Shown here: piece after piece, positions 10,113 to 22,437 of the stretch
Position numbering within the stretch: the stretch's first letter is position 1
Layout: the number at the start of each line of letters is the position of its first letter
Assembly: GCF_011045035.1 (NCBI RefSeq)
Contig: NZ_JAALAA010000008.1
Coordinates: 124,001 to 188,000, forward strand
DNA length: 64,000 nucleotides
Source: Nocardioides turkmenicus
GTDB taxonomy: Bacteria; Actinomycetota; Actinomycetes; Propionibacteriales; Nocardioidaceae
Reading direction: 5' to 3'
Notes under the pieces: model-generated
What the model saw: the letters and a program-made list of their open reading frames with translations, nothing else
What the model was told of the DNA's origin: nothing
Databases searched by the model: none
Made by a program: the position numbers and the translations under genes

Positions 10113-12089
10113 CTACTCCTCGATGATCTCGCCGGTGGTGACGTTGATGCCGCTAACCTTGCCATTCTTCGACGACTGCTCCACAGCGGTCTTGATCGCT
10201 GTCGCGGTGGCGGGTCCGATGCCGGGCACCTGGGCGATCTCCTCGGCGGTCGCGGCGCGGAGCTTCTTCAGCGAGCCGAAGTGCTTCATCAGCGTCTTGC
10301 GGCGCACCTCGCCGAGGCCGGGTACGTCGTCGAGCAGGCTCTCCACCATCGACTTCGACCGGCGGCCGCGGTGGTGGGTGATCGCGAACCGGTGGGCCTC
10401 GTCGCGGACGCGCTGCAGCAGGTAGAGCCCCTCCGAGGACCTCGGCAGGATCACCGGGTCCTCCTCGTCCGGCACCCAGACCTCCTCCAGGCGCTTGGCC
10501 AGGCCGACGACCGGGATGTCGTCGATGCCGAGCTCGGCGAGCGCCCTCTGGGCCGCCGCGACCTGGGGCGCGCCGCCGTCGACGACGACCAGCCCCGGGG
10601 CGTAGGCGAACTTGCGCGGCCGGCCGGTCTCCGGGTCGACCAGCATCGGGCCGTTCGCCCCTTCGACGTCGGTGGAGACGATCGAGGTCGACTGTTCGTC
10701 CAGCAGCCGCTTGAACCGCCGGGTGATCACCTCGTGCATCGCCCGGACGTCGTCGGAGCCATCCTGACCCTTGATGATGAAGCGCCGGTATTCCGACTTA
10801 CGCGCCAGACCGTCCTCGAAGACCACCATGCTGGCCACGATCTCCGTGCCCTGCAGGTGGGAGATGTCGTAGCACTCGATCCGCAGCGGCACCTCGTCGA
10901 GCTCGAGGGCCTCCTGGATCTCCTCGAGCGCCCGGTTGCGGGTGGTCAGGTCGCTGGCCCGCTTGGTCTTGTGGAGCGCCAGGGCCTGCTTGGCGTTGTT
11001 GGCAACGGTCTCCTGGAGCGTCTTCTTGTCGCCGCGCTGCGGGACCCGGATCCGGACCTTCGCCTTGCGGACGTCGGAGAGGAGCTCCTCGAGCGTCTCG
11101 TGGTCGGGCGGCAGCGCCGGGACCAGGATCTCGCGCGGGATCGCCTCTGCGTCCTCGCCGGCGTAGAGCTGGAGCAGGAAGTGCTCGACCAGGCCGGCGG
11201 TGTCGGCGTCGTCCATCCGGTCGGCGACCCAGCCGCGCTGTCCCTTGATGCGGCCGCCGCGTACGTAGAAGATCTGCACGCCGACCTCGAGCGGGTCCTC
11301 GGCCAGCGCGATCACGTCGGCGTCGGCGCCGTCGCCGAGCACCACGGCCTGCTTCTCCAGGGCACGCTGCATCGCGGCCAGGTCGTCACGCAGCCGCGCG
11401 GCCTTCTCGAAGTCGAGAGCCTCAGAGGCGGCGTACATCTCCTTCTCGATCCGCTTCGTGAAGGTCGCGGTGTGGCCGGCCATGAAGTCGCAGAAGTCGT
11501 CGACGATCTCACGGTGCTCCTCGGGCGAGATGTTGCCGACGCAGGGCGCGGTGCACTTGTCGATGTAGCCGAGCAGGCAGGGCCGGCCGATCTGCTGGCT
11601 GCGCTTGAAGACGCCGTTGCTGCACGACCGCATCGGGAAGACGCGCAGCAGGATGTCGACGGTCTCGCGGATCGCCCAGGCGTGCCCGTAGGGGCCGAAG
11701 TAGCGGGTGCCCTTGCGCTTGGCGCCGCGGCCGACCATGACCCGCGGGAACTCCTCGGAGACGGTGACCGCGAGCCACGGGTAGGACTTGTCGTCGCGGT
11801 ATTTGACGTTGAACCGCGGGTCGAACTCCTTGATCCAGGTGTATTCGAGCTGGAGCGCCTCGATGTCGTTGTTGACCGTCGTCCACTCCACGCTTCCCGC
11901 GGTGGTGACCATCGTCGCCGTACGCGGGTGGAGGCTGGGGATCGGCTGGAAGTAGTTCGCGAGCCGCTGACGCAGGTTGATCGCCTTGCCGACGTAGATC
12001 ACCCGCCCCTTGGGATCGCGGAACCGATAGACCCCTGGCTGGGTGGGGATGTCTCCAGCTCTGGGGCGATAGCTCTGCGGATCGGGCAC
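10113..12089 (-). CDS. uvrC: Excinuclease ABC subunit C
   Basis: Dual nuclease that makes both incisions in nucleotide excision repair with UvrAB. Domains in order: GIY-YIG nuclease (about 16-95, [18 protein letters not shown]), Cys-containing middle region, UVR coiled coil (about 210-245), RNase H-like C-terminal nuclease (about 385-540, [21 protein letters not shown] and VVDGGAPQV), and paired helix-hairpin-helix motifs (about 595-650). 658 residues. The start codon is GTG at 12089. It heads the uvrC-rapZ-yvcK-whiA run. No SOS box was noticed upstream, in contrast to uvrA here. Confidence 0.97.
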   Translation of the reverse strand: MPDPQSYRPRAGDIPTQPGVYRFRDPKGRVIYVGKAINLRQRLANYFQPIPSLHPRTATMVTTAGSVEWTTVNNDIEALQLEYTWIKEFDPRFNVKYRDDKSYPWLAVTVSEEFPRVMVGRGAKRKGTRYFGPYGHAWAIRETVDILLRVFPMRSCSNGVFKRSQQIGRPCLLGYIDKCTAPCVGNISPEEHREIVDDFCDFMAGHTATFTKRIEKEMYAASEALDFEKAARLRDDLAAMQRALEKQAVVLGDGADADVIALAEDPLEVGVQIFYVRGGRIKGQRGWVADRMDDADTAGLVEHFLLQLYAGEDAEAIPREILVPALPPDHETLEELLSDVRKAKVRIRVPQRGDKKTLQETVANNAKQALALHKTKRASDLTTRNRALEEIQEALELDEVPLRIECYDISHLQGTEIVASMVVFEDGLARKSEYRRFIIKGQDGSDDVRAMHEVITRRFKRLLDEQSTSIVSTDVEGANGPMLVDPETGRPRKFAYAPGLVVVDGGAPQVAAAQRALAELGIDDIPVVGLAKRLEEVWVPDEEDPVILPRSSEGLYLLQRVRDEAHRFAITHHRGRRSKSMVESLLDDVPGLGEVRRKTLMKHFGSLKKLRAATAEEIAQVPGIGPATATAIKTAVEQSSKNGKVSGINVTTGEIIEE

Positions 12090-12154
12090 GCCGCCAGCCT
12101 ATCGGCGAGGACCGACATCCGAGCCTGGCTCGGCGCTTGCGCCGGGCCAACGGG

Positions 12155-12210
12155 AGGAGGTCGAGCGAGCGCAGCGGGTGAGCCTGCGAACCCGCGAAGC
12201 GGGTCGAGAC
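12155..12210. repeat. REP-like GC-rich spacer sequence
   Basis: GAGGTCGAGCGAGCGCAGCG-type sequence followed by ACCCGC-gaa-GCGGGT (12190-12204) and TCGAGACC. This composition resembles the REP-type elements often found between genes of Nocardioides and relatives. Only one copy was seen in this window, so the repeat call rests on general resemblance. Confidence 0.35.
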
Positions 12211-12231
12211 CTGATCAATTTTCGAGGAGCC

Positions 12232-12262
12232 GTGATGCCCGGCCGGGACGGCCGGGCATCAC
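12232..12262 (-). terminator. Hairpin terminator after the GH92 gene
   Basis: Perfect 13-bp stem (GTGATGCCCGGCC and its complement) with a 5-base loop, beginning 5 bases beyond the GH92 stop on the minus strand. Confidence 0.8.
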
Positions 12263-12267
12263 ACCTG

Positions 12268-15200
12268 TCAGCCCAGCAGCTCCACCTCCGAGAGCGTGAT
12301 CTGCTCGGCGGCGGACCCGGTGAACTCGATCCGGATCCGGTTGAACCGCGACTCCGACTCGAGCTTGAACGGACGGGTCGCCTGCTGCCAGTCGAACTTC
12401 TCACCCGAGCGCCGGTCGAGGACCTTCCAGTCGGTGCCGTCGTTGGATCCCTTGACGACCCAACCGCTCGGCGAGCGGCCGTCGGCGCCGTTGGTGAGGG
12501 TGTAGAAGGACACCGGCACCTTGGTCCCGGAGAACCGGTACTCCACCCAGCCGTCGCCGGCCACGGTGGTCTGCGTGCCGGAGTCGTTGTCGACCAGCCG
12601 CTCGCCGTCGTTGCCGCTGGCCGAGACGGTGCCCTTGCCGGCGCCGGACTTGTCGGCGATCGGCCTGGCGGGAGCCGAGCCGGTGGTCAGCGACGGCGGC
12701 ACCGAGCTCGCCGACGTACCCCAGCTCGACGGCTTCGAGCCCATGTCGAACTCGATGGTGCCGCCGTCGGCGAGCTCCTCGTGGGAGACGTACGTCTTGT
12801 CCCAGGCCTTGCCGTCGATGGTGACGCCCTGCACGTACACGTTCTCCGCGGAGTTGTCCGGTGCCTTGATCACCAGGTCCTTGCCGCCCTCGAGGTGGAG
12901 GGTGGCCTCGGTGAACAGCGGCGAGCCGAGCACGAGGTTCTCGCTGCCCATCTGGAGCGGGTAGAGGCCGAGCGCGGCGAAGAGGTACCACGCCGAGGTC
13001 TCGCCGTTGTCCTCGTCGCCGGCATAGCCCTGCCCGATCTCGGAGCCGGTGTACATCCGGCGCAGCGTCTCGCGGACGATCTCCTGCGTCTTCCAGGGCT
13101 GGCCGGTGTAGGTGTACATCCACGGGATGTGGTGGCTGACCTGGTTGGAGAAGCCCCACTGCCCCATGCGTACGTCACGAGCCTCTCGCATCTCGTGGAT
13201 GATGCCGCCGTAGGAACCGGGGTACTCCCCCGTCTCAGGCGTGGCGAAGAAGGTGTCGAGCTTCTTCGCCAGCCCATCGCGACCGCCGTAGAGGTTGGCC
13301 AGACCCTGGCCGTCCTGCGGCGTGTGGAACGCGAAGTTCCACCCGTTGGTCTCGGTGTAGTCGTGGTCGCTGCCCCACACCAGCGGGTTGTAGTCCGCCG
13401 GCGACTTCTTGAAGGTGCCGTCGGCGTTGCGGCCCTGGAAGAAGCCCACCTTGCTGTCGAAGGTGTTGACGTAGTTGCGAGCCCGGTTGAGGAAGTACTC
13501 CGACTCCTCCCGCAGCCGCTTCCGCTCGGCCGGCGAGATCCCGTCACGCTCGGCGAGCTTCGCGGCCATGTTCCCGATGCCGTAGTCGTTGATGTAGCCC
13601 TCGAGCCCCCAGGAGACGCCCTCGCTCACGGCCGCGGGCGTGTAACCGAGGAAGACCGAGGTCTGCATGCCCTTGCGACCGACGTTGGAGTTGGTCGCCG
13701 AGCCGGGCGGACGGACCGTGGCGTTCTTCACGGCGGCGGCGTATGCCTCCTCGGCGTCGATGCCCTCGATGCCCTTGACGTACGCGTCGGCGAAGGAGAC
13801 GTCCGAGCTGGTCCCGGTCATCAGGTTGGCGTAGCCCGGCGAGGACCAGCGCGAGATCCAGCCGTTGTCCTTGTACTGCTGCACGAACCCGTTGACCATC
13901 TCGGCCGCCTGGCTCGGCTCCAGGAGGGAGTAGGCCGCCCAGGTGGTGCGGTAGGTGTCCCAGAAGCCGTTGTTCACATAGACCTTGCCGTCCTTGATCT
14001 CCGCCCCGGTGTGGGTGGGCGTGGTGCCCGGCGGGTTGGTGTCGCTGGAGGTGGACTGCACGGCGTGCTTCCAGACCGGCGCGTCCTCGGTGCCGGTGTT
14101 CTCGTGGCCCGAGTTGGGGTAGAGGAACAGACGGGCGAGGTTGGAGTAGACGGTGGTCTTCTGGTCCTTGGTCGCGCCCTGGATGTCGAGGACGTCGAGC
14201 TTGTCCTGCCACAGCGCCTTCGCCTTCTCCTTGACCGTGTCGAAGGAGTCGTCGGCGACCTCGAGCTGGAGGTTGCGCTTGGCCTGGTCGACGCTGATCA
14301 GGCTCGTGGCGATGCGCATCGTCACGGTCCGGTCCGCACCGGTGTCGAAGGCGAGATGGCCCTGGACGTTCGGGCGCTCGCCACCGGCGTACTTACCGCC
14401 GCCGGTGACGGGCTGGTCGAAGGTCGCGTAGACGTACATCCGGGTGGCGCCGTTGGACAGGCCGCTGCGGGTGTCGGTGAAGCCCGACAGCGTCCCTGCG
14501 GCCGGGTCGAGCGTGAGCCCGCCGTTGTTGTTCACGTTGTCGAACACCAGCCGCGCGGAGTCACCCGGGTAGGTGAACCGGAAGACGGCGGCGTGGTCCG
14601 TCGGTGCGATCTCGGCGCTCTGGCCGTTGTCGAAACCGACCTTGTAGTGGTAGGGCCGGGCGATCTCGTTGTCGTGCTCGAACGTGAGCGCGCGTGCTTT
14701 GCGGCCCGGGTCGGGGACGCCCTCGGCGGAGGACGGCATCACCTGGAACGTCTGCCGGTCTCCCATCCACGGGCTGGTCTCGTGGCTCAGCGTCAGCGCC
14801 TGCAGGCTCGTCCGGTTCTGGGCGTCGTTGTCCTGGTGGTAGCGGTAGAACCAGGACAGCGAGCCGGCGTTGGTCATCGGGGCCCAGAAGTTGAAGCCGT
14901 GCGGGACCGCGGTCGCCGGGATGTTGTTGCCGCGCGAGAAGCCGCCGCTGGAGTGGGTGCCACGGGTCGTCACGGCGTAGTCGACGCTGCTGGTGACCTC
15001 CGGCTCCTCCGGGGAGGCCGTGATCGCGATGTCGTCGTACCAGCCGCGGAACTTCGTCGGGCCGCTCGGCGCGTCGACGGCGACCAGGATGCGGTCGATG
15101 GTCTTGCCGGCCGCGACCTCGCCGATGACGGACCTCTTCTTGTTCCACTGGTTGGTGTAGAGCGACTTGGACTCGCCCTGCCCCTTCGGCGACAGTACGT

Positions 15201-16254
15201 AGCCCTCAGCATCGAGCGCGCCCAGCTCGGAGAGCAGGGTGCCGTCGGTGAAGACCAGGTCGACCGCGGTGTAGGTGCTCGGGTAGCTCAGGTCGCCCTC
15301 GATGAACTCCGGGAAGACCAGGTAGGACAGCTCGGTCTCCTTGCCGACCGGGATGTCGACGTCGAAGACCCGGTTGTAGGAGTGGCCCTTGTCGCCGGTG
15401 ATCTTGCCGGCGTACTCGAAGGCATGCACCCCGGTGAAGCCGACCTTGGACTTCGCGGCGTACGCCGAGGCGGGGCCGTCGTCGGGGTGGCTGGTCATGT
15501 TCTTCAGCGGCGGCGGGGGCTCGGAGCCGTCGGAGAGCTGCCACTCGGCCAGCTGGATGATGCCGCCGCTCTGGTTGGCGGAGATGTCGATGCGGTAGTG
15601 GGAGTAGGCCTGCGGGGAGGCGATCTCGAACTCACGCGTCTGGAAGCGCTCCTCCCAGGACTGGCCGGTGCGGCGGTCGACGGTCGTCCAGCTCTGGCCG
15701 TCGGTGGAGCCCTGGATCACCCAGTCCTTGGGGTCACGCTCGGCCGCGTCGTTGGCCGAGGTGAGGGCGTACCTGACGACGCTGATGGGCTGGTCGAGCT
15801 TGATCTGCACCCAGCCGGTGGTCGCGAAGGTCAGCCACTTGGTGTTGATGTCACCGTCGACGAGCTCGGCGGCGCCCTCCCCGGAGCCGGTGTTCTCCCC
15901 GCTGGCGGTGACGCCGGTGATGTGCTCGGCGATGTCGCCGGGGATGCCGAAGGGGTCGGGGCCGGCGACGCCCGCGGTGCGGGGGTTGCCGTCCTCGTCC
16001 GTGTCGACGAGGTCTGCCCAGGTGGGCTGGGGATCGTCCTCCTCGAAGGAGGTCTCCCAGTCACCGCCTTCGGCGGCCTGCTGGGGGTCCGCGGTGTCGC
16101 TCTTCGGAGCGGACGGCTCGGGTGCCTCGGGAGTCGCGAGGGCGGGCGCGGTGCCGCTCATCCCGACCATCAGTGCCGCCGTCGCGGTGATCATCGCGGC
16201 CAGACGGCGGGCAGACCGGCCTCGGGTTCTGGGTGGTGCGTCCCAACGGTGCAT
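12268..16254 (-). CDS. Secreted GH92 alpha-1,2-mannosidase with two F5/8 type C (CBM32-like) domains
   Basis: 1,328 residues. A signal peptide with an extended basic n-region occupies about 1-40 (hydrophobic core near AMITATAALMVGMSGTAPALA). The first discoidin-like carbohydrate-binding domain lies at about 95-235 (GWVQIKLDQPISVVRYALTS). A beta-rich region and the GH92 core follow; SGGFSRGNNIPATAVPHGFN opens the N-domain, and the helical domain contains GYAGDEDNGETSAWY near residue 1080, carrying the conserved acidic residues. A second F5/8 C domain ends the protein. It probably trims mannose from extracellular glycans or mannoproteins. The start is set by a good ribosome site (AAGGAGATC, 6 bases before ATG 16254). 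A much longer open frame upstream crosses the regulator gene and is spurious. A LacI-type operator lies 49 bases upstream, with the regulator divergent. Confidence 0.92.
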   Translation of the reverse strand: MHRWDAPPRTRGRSARRLAAMITATAALMVGMSGTAPALATPEAPEPSAPKSDTADPQQAAEGGDWETSFEEDDPQPTWADLVDTDEDGNPRTAGVAGPDPFGIPGDIAEHITGVTASGENTGSGEGAAELVDGDINTKWLTFATTGWVQIKLDQPISVVRYALTSANDAAERDPKDWVIQGSTDGQSWTTVDRRTGQSWEERFQTREFEIASPQAYSHYRIDISANQSGGIIQLAEWQLSDGSEPPPPLKNMTSHPDDGPASAYAAKSKVGFTGVHAFEYAGKITGDKGHSYNRVFDVDIPVGKETELSYLVFPEFIEGDLSYPSTYTAVDLVFTDGTLLSELGALDAEGYVLSPKGQGESKSLYTNQWNKKRSVIGEVAAGKTIDRILVAVDAPSGPTKFRGWYDDIAITASPEEPEVTSSVDYAVTTRGTHSSGGFSRGNNIPATAVPHGFNFWAPMTNAGSLSWFYRYHQDNDAQNRTSLQALTLSHETSPWMGDRQTFQVMPSSAEGVPDPGRKARALTFEHDNEIARPYHYKVGFDNGQSAEIAPTDHAAVFRFTYPGDSARLVFDNVNNNGGLTLDPAAGTLSGFTDTRSGLSNGATRMYVYATFDQPVTGGGKYAGGERPNVQGHLAFDTGADRTVTMRIATSLISVDQAKRNLQLEVADDSFDTVKEKAKALWQDKLDVLDIQGATKDQKTTVYSNLARLFLYPNSGHENTGTEDAPVWKHAVQSTSSDTNPPGTTPTHTGAEIKDGKVYVNNGFWDTYRTTWAAYSLLEPSQAAEMVNGFVQQYKDNGWISRWSSPGYANLMTGTSSDVSFADAYVKGIEGIDAEEAYAAAVKNATVRPPGSATNSNVGRKGMQTSVFLGYTPAAVSEGVSWGLEGYINDYGIGNMAAKLAERDGISPAERKRLREESEYFLNRARNYVNTFDSKVGFFQGRNADGTFKKSPADYNPLVWGSDHDYTETNGWNFAFHTPQDGQGLANLYGGRDGLAKKLDTFFATPETGEYPGSYGGIIHEMREARDVRMGQWGFSNQVSHHIPWMYTYTGQPWKTQEIVRETLRRMYTGSEIGQGYAGDEDNGETSAWYLFAALGLYPLQMGSENLVLGSPLFTEATLHLEGGKDLVIKAPDNSAENVYVQGVTIDGKAWDKTYVSHEELADGGTIEFDMGSKPSSWGTSASSVPPSLTTGSAPARPIADKSGAGKGTVSASGNDGERLVDNDSGTQTTVAGDGWVEYRFSGTKVPVSFYTLTNGADGRSPSGWVVKGSNDGTDWKVLDRRSGEKFDWQQATRPFKLESESRFNRIRIEFTGSAAEQITLSEVELLG

Positions 16255-16302
16255 CGGTGTGATCTCCTTCACATGGGGGCCATCCCAGATGGAACCCTGG
16301 GA

Positions 16303-16316
16303 TGACAACGTTGTCA
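16303..16316. promoter_or_regulatory. LacI-type operator in the GH92 promoter
   Basis: TGACAACGTTGTCA is a perfect 14-bp palindrome with the central CG typical of LacI-family operators. It lies 49 bases upstream of the GH92 start, in the divergent spacer with the LacI-family gene. Confidence 0.85.
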
Positions 16317-16380
16317 ACGAGTTTCCGAAGGCTTTTACGTGGAGGCTCTCCGGATTCCCTCCGACACACGAGAAGATTCG

Positions 16381-16394
16381 AGACAGCGTTGTCA
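16381..16394. promoter_or_regulatory. Second LacI-type operator, in front of the regulator gene
   Basis: AGACAGCGTTGTCA matches the palindrome at 16303-16316 in 12 of 14 positions and keeps the CG centre. It lies 29 bases before the regulator start. The two sites are 78 bases apart centre to centre, close to seven or eight helical turns, so looping and autoregulation are plausible. Confidence 0.75.
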
Positions 16395-16422
16395 CGCTCA
16401 GATCTGCGTCTACGCTGAGCAC

Positions 16423-17463
16423 GTGGCACCCTCCGACCAGACCCGTCAGCAGCGCCGCCCGACCATGAAGGACGTCGCGGCGGCGGCCGGAGTGAGCCTG
16501 AAGACCGTGTCGCGGGTCGTCAACGGCGAGTCGAACGTCAACGACGACCTGCGGTCGGCGGTGCTCGAGTCGATCGCCCAGCTCGGATTCCGGCGCAACG
16601 CCAGCGCACGCGAGCTCCGGCAGGGGCGGTCCGGCACCATCGGGCTGCTGCTCGAGGACGTCGCCGACCCGTTCTACTCGATCCTGTCCCGGGCGGTCGA
16701 GGACGTCGCCCGGGAGCACGGGACGATGGTCTTCGCCGGATCCTCGGCCGAGGACGCCGACCGCGAGCGCGATCTCGCCCTCGCGTTCTGCGAGCGCCGG
16801 GTCGACGGCCTGATCATCGTGCCGGCCGGCTCCAGCCACTCCTACCTCCTCCCGGAGATGCAGGCCGGCATCCCGGTCGTGTTCGTCGACCGACCGCCCG
16901 GCGACATCGAGGCCGACGTGATCCTCACCGACAACCGCGGCGGCAGCCGGCGCGGCGTGGAGCACCTGCTCGCGCACGGACACCGACGCATCGGTTTCAT
17001 CGGCGACGCGCCGGAGATCTACACCGCCGGCGAGCGTCTGCGTGGCTACCGCGAGGCACTGGAGTCCGCCGGTATCGCCTTCGCCGACGAGCTCGTCACC
17101 CAGGCTCCCCCGTCCGCTGCGTCGACCGCCGAGGCGCTCGACCGGCTGCTCGGCGGACCGTCGCCGGCGACCGCTCTGCTGTGCGGCAACAGCCGCACGA
17201 CGGTCAGCGTGCTGCGCGAGCTCGCCCGCCGCTCGACGCGACTGGCCCTCGTCGGCTTCGACGACGTCGAGCTCGGCGACCTCCTCCAGCCTGGGCTCAC
17301 CGTCGTCGCCCAGGACCCCGGCGCCATGGGCGCGGCCGCCGCCCGGCTGCTCTTCCAGCGCATCGCCGGAGGCTCCCCCGGCCCGACTGCCGCCCCGCCC
17401 CAGACGGTCACCATCGGCACCCGGCTGATCCCGCGCGGCTCCGGAGAGCTGGCGGCTCCCTGA
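16423..17463 (+). CDS. LacI-family transcriptional regulator of the GH92 gene
   Basis: Sugar-responsive repressor. The helix-turn-helix begins at TMKDVAAAAGVSLKTVSRVV (about residues 14-33), followed by the hinge RRNASARELRQG. A periplasmic-binding-protein-like ligand domain runs from TIGLLLEDVADPFYS to VTIGTRLIPRGSGE. About 346 residues from GTG 16423; ATG 16465 at MKDVAA is the alternative. Divergent from the GH92 gene with two matched operators between them, so local repression relieved by a mannose-containing sugar is the simplest model (inference). The longer in-frame ATG at 16339 would overlap the second operator and is not preferred. Confidence 0.9.
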   Translation: MAPSDQTRQQRRPTMKDVAAAAGVSLKTVSRVVNGESNVNDDLRSAVLESIAQLGFRRNASARELRQGRSGTIGLLLEDVADPFYSILSRAVEDVAREHGTMVFAGSSAEDADRERDLALAFCERRVDGLIIVPAGSSHSYLLPEMQAGIPVVFVDRPPGDIEADVILTDNRGGSRRGVEHLLAHGHRRIGFIGDAPEIYTAGERLRGYREALESAGIAFADELVTQAPPSAASTAEALDRLLGGPSPATALLCGNSRTTVSVLRELARRSTRLALVGFDDVELGDLLQPGLTVVAQDPGAMGAAAARLLFQRIAGGSPGPTAAPPQTVTIGTRLIPRGSGELAAP

Positions 17464-17524
17464 GTCTGGGGAAATCCCGCCGCGTCACCCTGGGTTTTAA
17501 AGTCTAGTGGTCTAGTATGGTTAT

Positions 17525-18808
17525 GTGCCTTGTCGTGACCGCTACGGATACGCGCTGACCACCAGTGACGAAGCCGCCCTGGCCTACTCCCAGGGGCTGC
17601 TCGACGTGCTCCGCCTGCGTGACGGCGCCCTGTCCTCGTTCGGGGCCGCGATCGTCCTCGACCCGACCTTCGCCCTCGGTCACGCCGCGCTCGCCCTGCT
17701 CGGACACGAGATGTGCGCGCCCGTGGACGTCGCTGCGCGGCTCCAGCAGGCCCGGCTCCACGCGCGCAGGGCGACCGAGCGGGAGCGCAGCCACGTGCAC
17801 GCCATCGAGGCCCACATCGGTGGCAACCCGCGACCGCTGATCGACCATCTCGCAGCGTTCCCACGCGACGCACTGCTCCTGTCGACGGCGGTGCCGACCA
17901 TCGCCTTCGCCGGGGCCACCGAGGTGCCCGAGGAGGCGTGGGCGATCGTCGAGCGCGCGGCCCCCGCCTATGGCGACGACTGGTGGTTCGCCGGCCTGCT
18001 CGCGTTCGTACGCCAGGAGCAGCGCCGCTTCGACGACGCGATGTCGCTCTCCTGCGCGTCGCTGGCTGTCGAGCCCGGCGCCGGCCACTCCGCCCACGCC
18101 CGTGCGCACGCCCACTACGAGACCGGCGACCACGAGGCGGGCCTCGCCTGGATGTCGTCGTGGGTGCTCGGCGATGGCGCCGAGATCGACTCGCTCTCCC
18201 ACTTCTCCTGGCACGCCGCGCTCCACGAGCTCTCGCTCGGCGACCTGGAGGCCGTGCGCCGCCGCTACGAGACCCAGCTCCAGCCCGGCCGCGCGCTGGG
18301 CTGCCGGGCGCTGGTCGACTCCGGCTCCCTCCTCTTCCGCTGGGCGCTCACGCCGGGCGCGCACGACGTTCCCGACATCGCCGAGGTCGTGCGCGTGACC
18401 GGCCGCGAGACGATGATCCGCCCGGCCACGCCGTTCCTGGCCATGCACACCGCCGTCACCCATCTCGCCACCGGCAATGCCGGCGCGCTCGACGAGCTGC
18501 GCTCGTGGGCCGCGGGTCACGTACACCCGACCATGGCCACCGTCGTCTCCCCACTCGCCGAGGCGCTGGGCCTGATGGCTCGCGACGAGAACTCCGCCGC
18601 CGCCGATCGGCTCGCCGTGCTCGCGCCGTCGATCCGCCGTCTCGGCGGCTCGGACGCCCAGCGGGAGATCATCGAGGAGGCTCGTATCGCCGCTCTGCTG
18701 CGTGCCGACCGCTGGGACGAGGCCCGGGTGCTGCTCGACGCCCGCCTCGACCGCCGGCGCTCGCCGCGCGACGAGCTGTGGCGGGCACAGGCGCTCGCAC
18801 GGATCTGA
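17525..18808 (+). CDS. TTC38-like tetratricopeptide repeat protein
   Basis: 427 residues. The N-terminus reads DRYGYALTTSDEAALAYSQGLLDVL, and FALGHAALALLGHE, AAFPRDALLLSTAVPT, APAYGDDWWFAGLLAFVRQE and ARAHAHYETGDHEAGLAWM match the actinobacterial members of the TTC38 family. The function is unknown. TPR-like helical pairs repeat along the length, and no signal peptide or membrane segment is seen. The start GTG 17525 sits only a few bases after an AT-richer stretch with a tagtggtctagtatgg sequence and no clear ribosome site, which would suit a short or leaderless message. It is convergent with the Rieske gene, 13 bases apart. Confidence 0.75.
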   Translation: MPCRDRYGYALTTSDEAALAYSQGLLDVLRLRDGALSSFGAAIVLDPTFALGHAALALLGHEMCAPVDVAARLQQARLHARRATERERSHVHAIEAHIGGNPRPLIDHLAAFPRDALLLSTAVPTIAFAGATEVPEEAWAIVERAAPAYGDDWWFAGLLAFVRQEQRRFDDAMSLSCASLAVEPGAGHSAHARAHAHYETGDHEAGLAWMSSWVLGDGAEIDSLSHFSWHAALHELSLGDLEAVRRRYETQLQPGRALGCRALVDSGSLLFRWALTPGAHDVPDIAEVVRVTGRETMIRPATPFLAMHTAVTHLATGNAGALDELRSWAAGHVHPTMATVVSPLAEALGLMARDENSAAADRLAVLAPSIRRLGGSDAQREIIEEARIAALLRADRWDEARVLLDARLDRRRSPRDELWRAQALARI

Positions 18809-18821
18809 GGGCTACCGAACC

Positions 18822-19259
18822 TCAGCTGGGGACGATCTCGCCGTCGGTGACCTCGAAGGCCACCTCCTCGAGTGGACTCGTCGCGGGGCCCTGCGTCACC
18901 GAGCCGTCCTCGATCGAGAACCGGCTGCCGTGGCAGGGGCAGTCGATGGTGCCGCCGGCGACCTTGGTGACCGGGCAGCTCCGGTGGGTGCAGATCGCGG
19001 AGAAGACCTTGAAGGTGCCCTCGGTCGGCTGGGTCGCGACCAGGTTGCGGTCGGCGATGACCACACCGCCACCGACCGGGACCTCGCTCGTCGCGACGAG
19101 CGGGCCGTCCTGCGTGGACCCGGAGCCACCGTTCCCGGAGTCGCCGTTCCCGGAGCCACCGGACTCGCTGCCGCCGCATGCGACGAGGAGTGGGACGCCG
19201 ACCACGGTGGCCGCGGTGCCGCCGACGACTCCTCGCCGGGTGATTCGAGATTCACTCAT
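18822..19259 (-). CDS. Rieske [2Fe-2S] lipoprotein with Tat-like signal
   Basis: 145 residues. The N-terminus MSESRITRRGVVGG has a twin-arginine motif, followed by a hydrophobic stretch and a lipobox LLVAC near residue 29, so it is probably exported folded and lipid-anchored. A Gly/Ser-rich linker (about 30-50) leads into the Rieske domain with CTHRSCPV and CPCHGSRFS, giving the two Cys and two His cluster ligands. It is not linked to cytochrome bc1 genes here, so it resembles stand-alone actinobacterial Rieske proteins of unknown electron partner. Confidence 0.9.
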   Translation of the reverse strand: MSESRITRRGVVGGTAATVVGVPLLVACGGSESGGSGNGDSGNGGSGSTQDGPLVATSEVPVGGGVVIADRNLVATQPTEGTFKVFSAICTHRSCPVTKVAGGTIDCPCHGSRFSIEDGSVTQGPATSPLEEVAFEVTDGEIVPS

Positions 19260-19336
19260 GTCGTCCAGAATAGGCGCGCCGACGGGCGACGTCGCTCGCC
19301 GAGCGGAAAGCCGTCGGGGAAATCTCGAGCCCGGAG

Positions 19337-22288
<2,952 letters not shown>

Positions 22289-22329
22289 GTTCTTTCCTCG
22301 TCCAGTGCTATCGCATCGCGCTACCGCGT

Positions 22330-22343
22330 CGAACAGATGTTCG
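22330..22343. promoter_or_regulatory. SOS (LexA) box upstream of uvrA
   Basis: CGAACAGATGTTCG fits the actinobacterial LexA consensus CGAAC-N4-GTTCG exactly and is 42 bases upstream of the uvrA start. The divergent metallo-beta-lactamase-fold gene could share it. Confidence 0.85.
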
Positions 22344-22437
22344 CATCATACGATGCTGGGAAGACTCCCAGATGGCACCCTCTCACGGAGCACCGACATT
22401 TTACTTCTGGTCGTGTCCGACGTGCTTGCATAGACGC

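Noticed and set aside
9525..12299. A 924-codon plus-strand frame opposite rapZ and uvrC
   Set aside because: Antisense shadow; composition is repetitive Asp/Val/Gly/Arg and both opposite genes have full motifs.
12178..16305. A plus-strand open frame of over 1,300 codons opposite the GH92 gene
   Set aside because: It is the antisense shadow of a high-GC gene: Gly/Val/Arg-rich, low-complexity, with no domain, while the minus strand has a signal peptide, GH92 motifs and operator.
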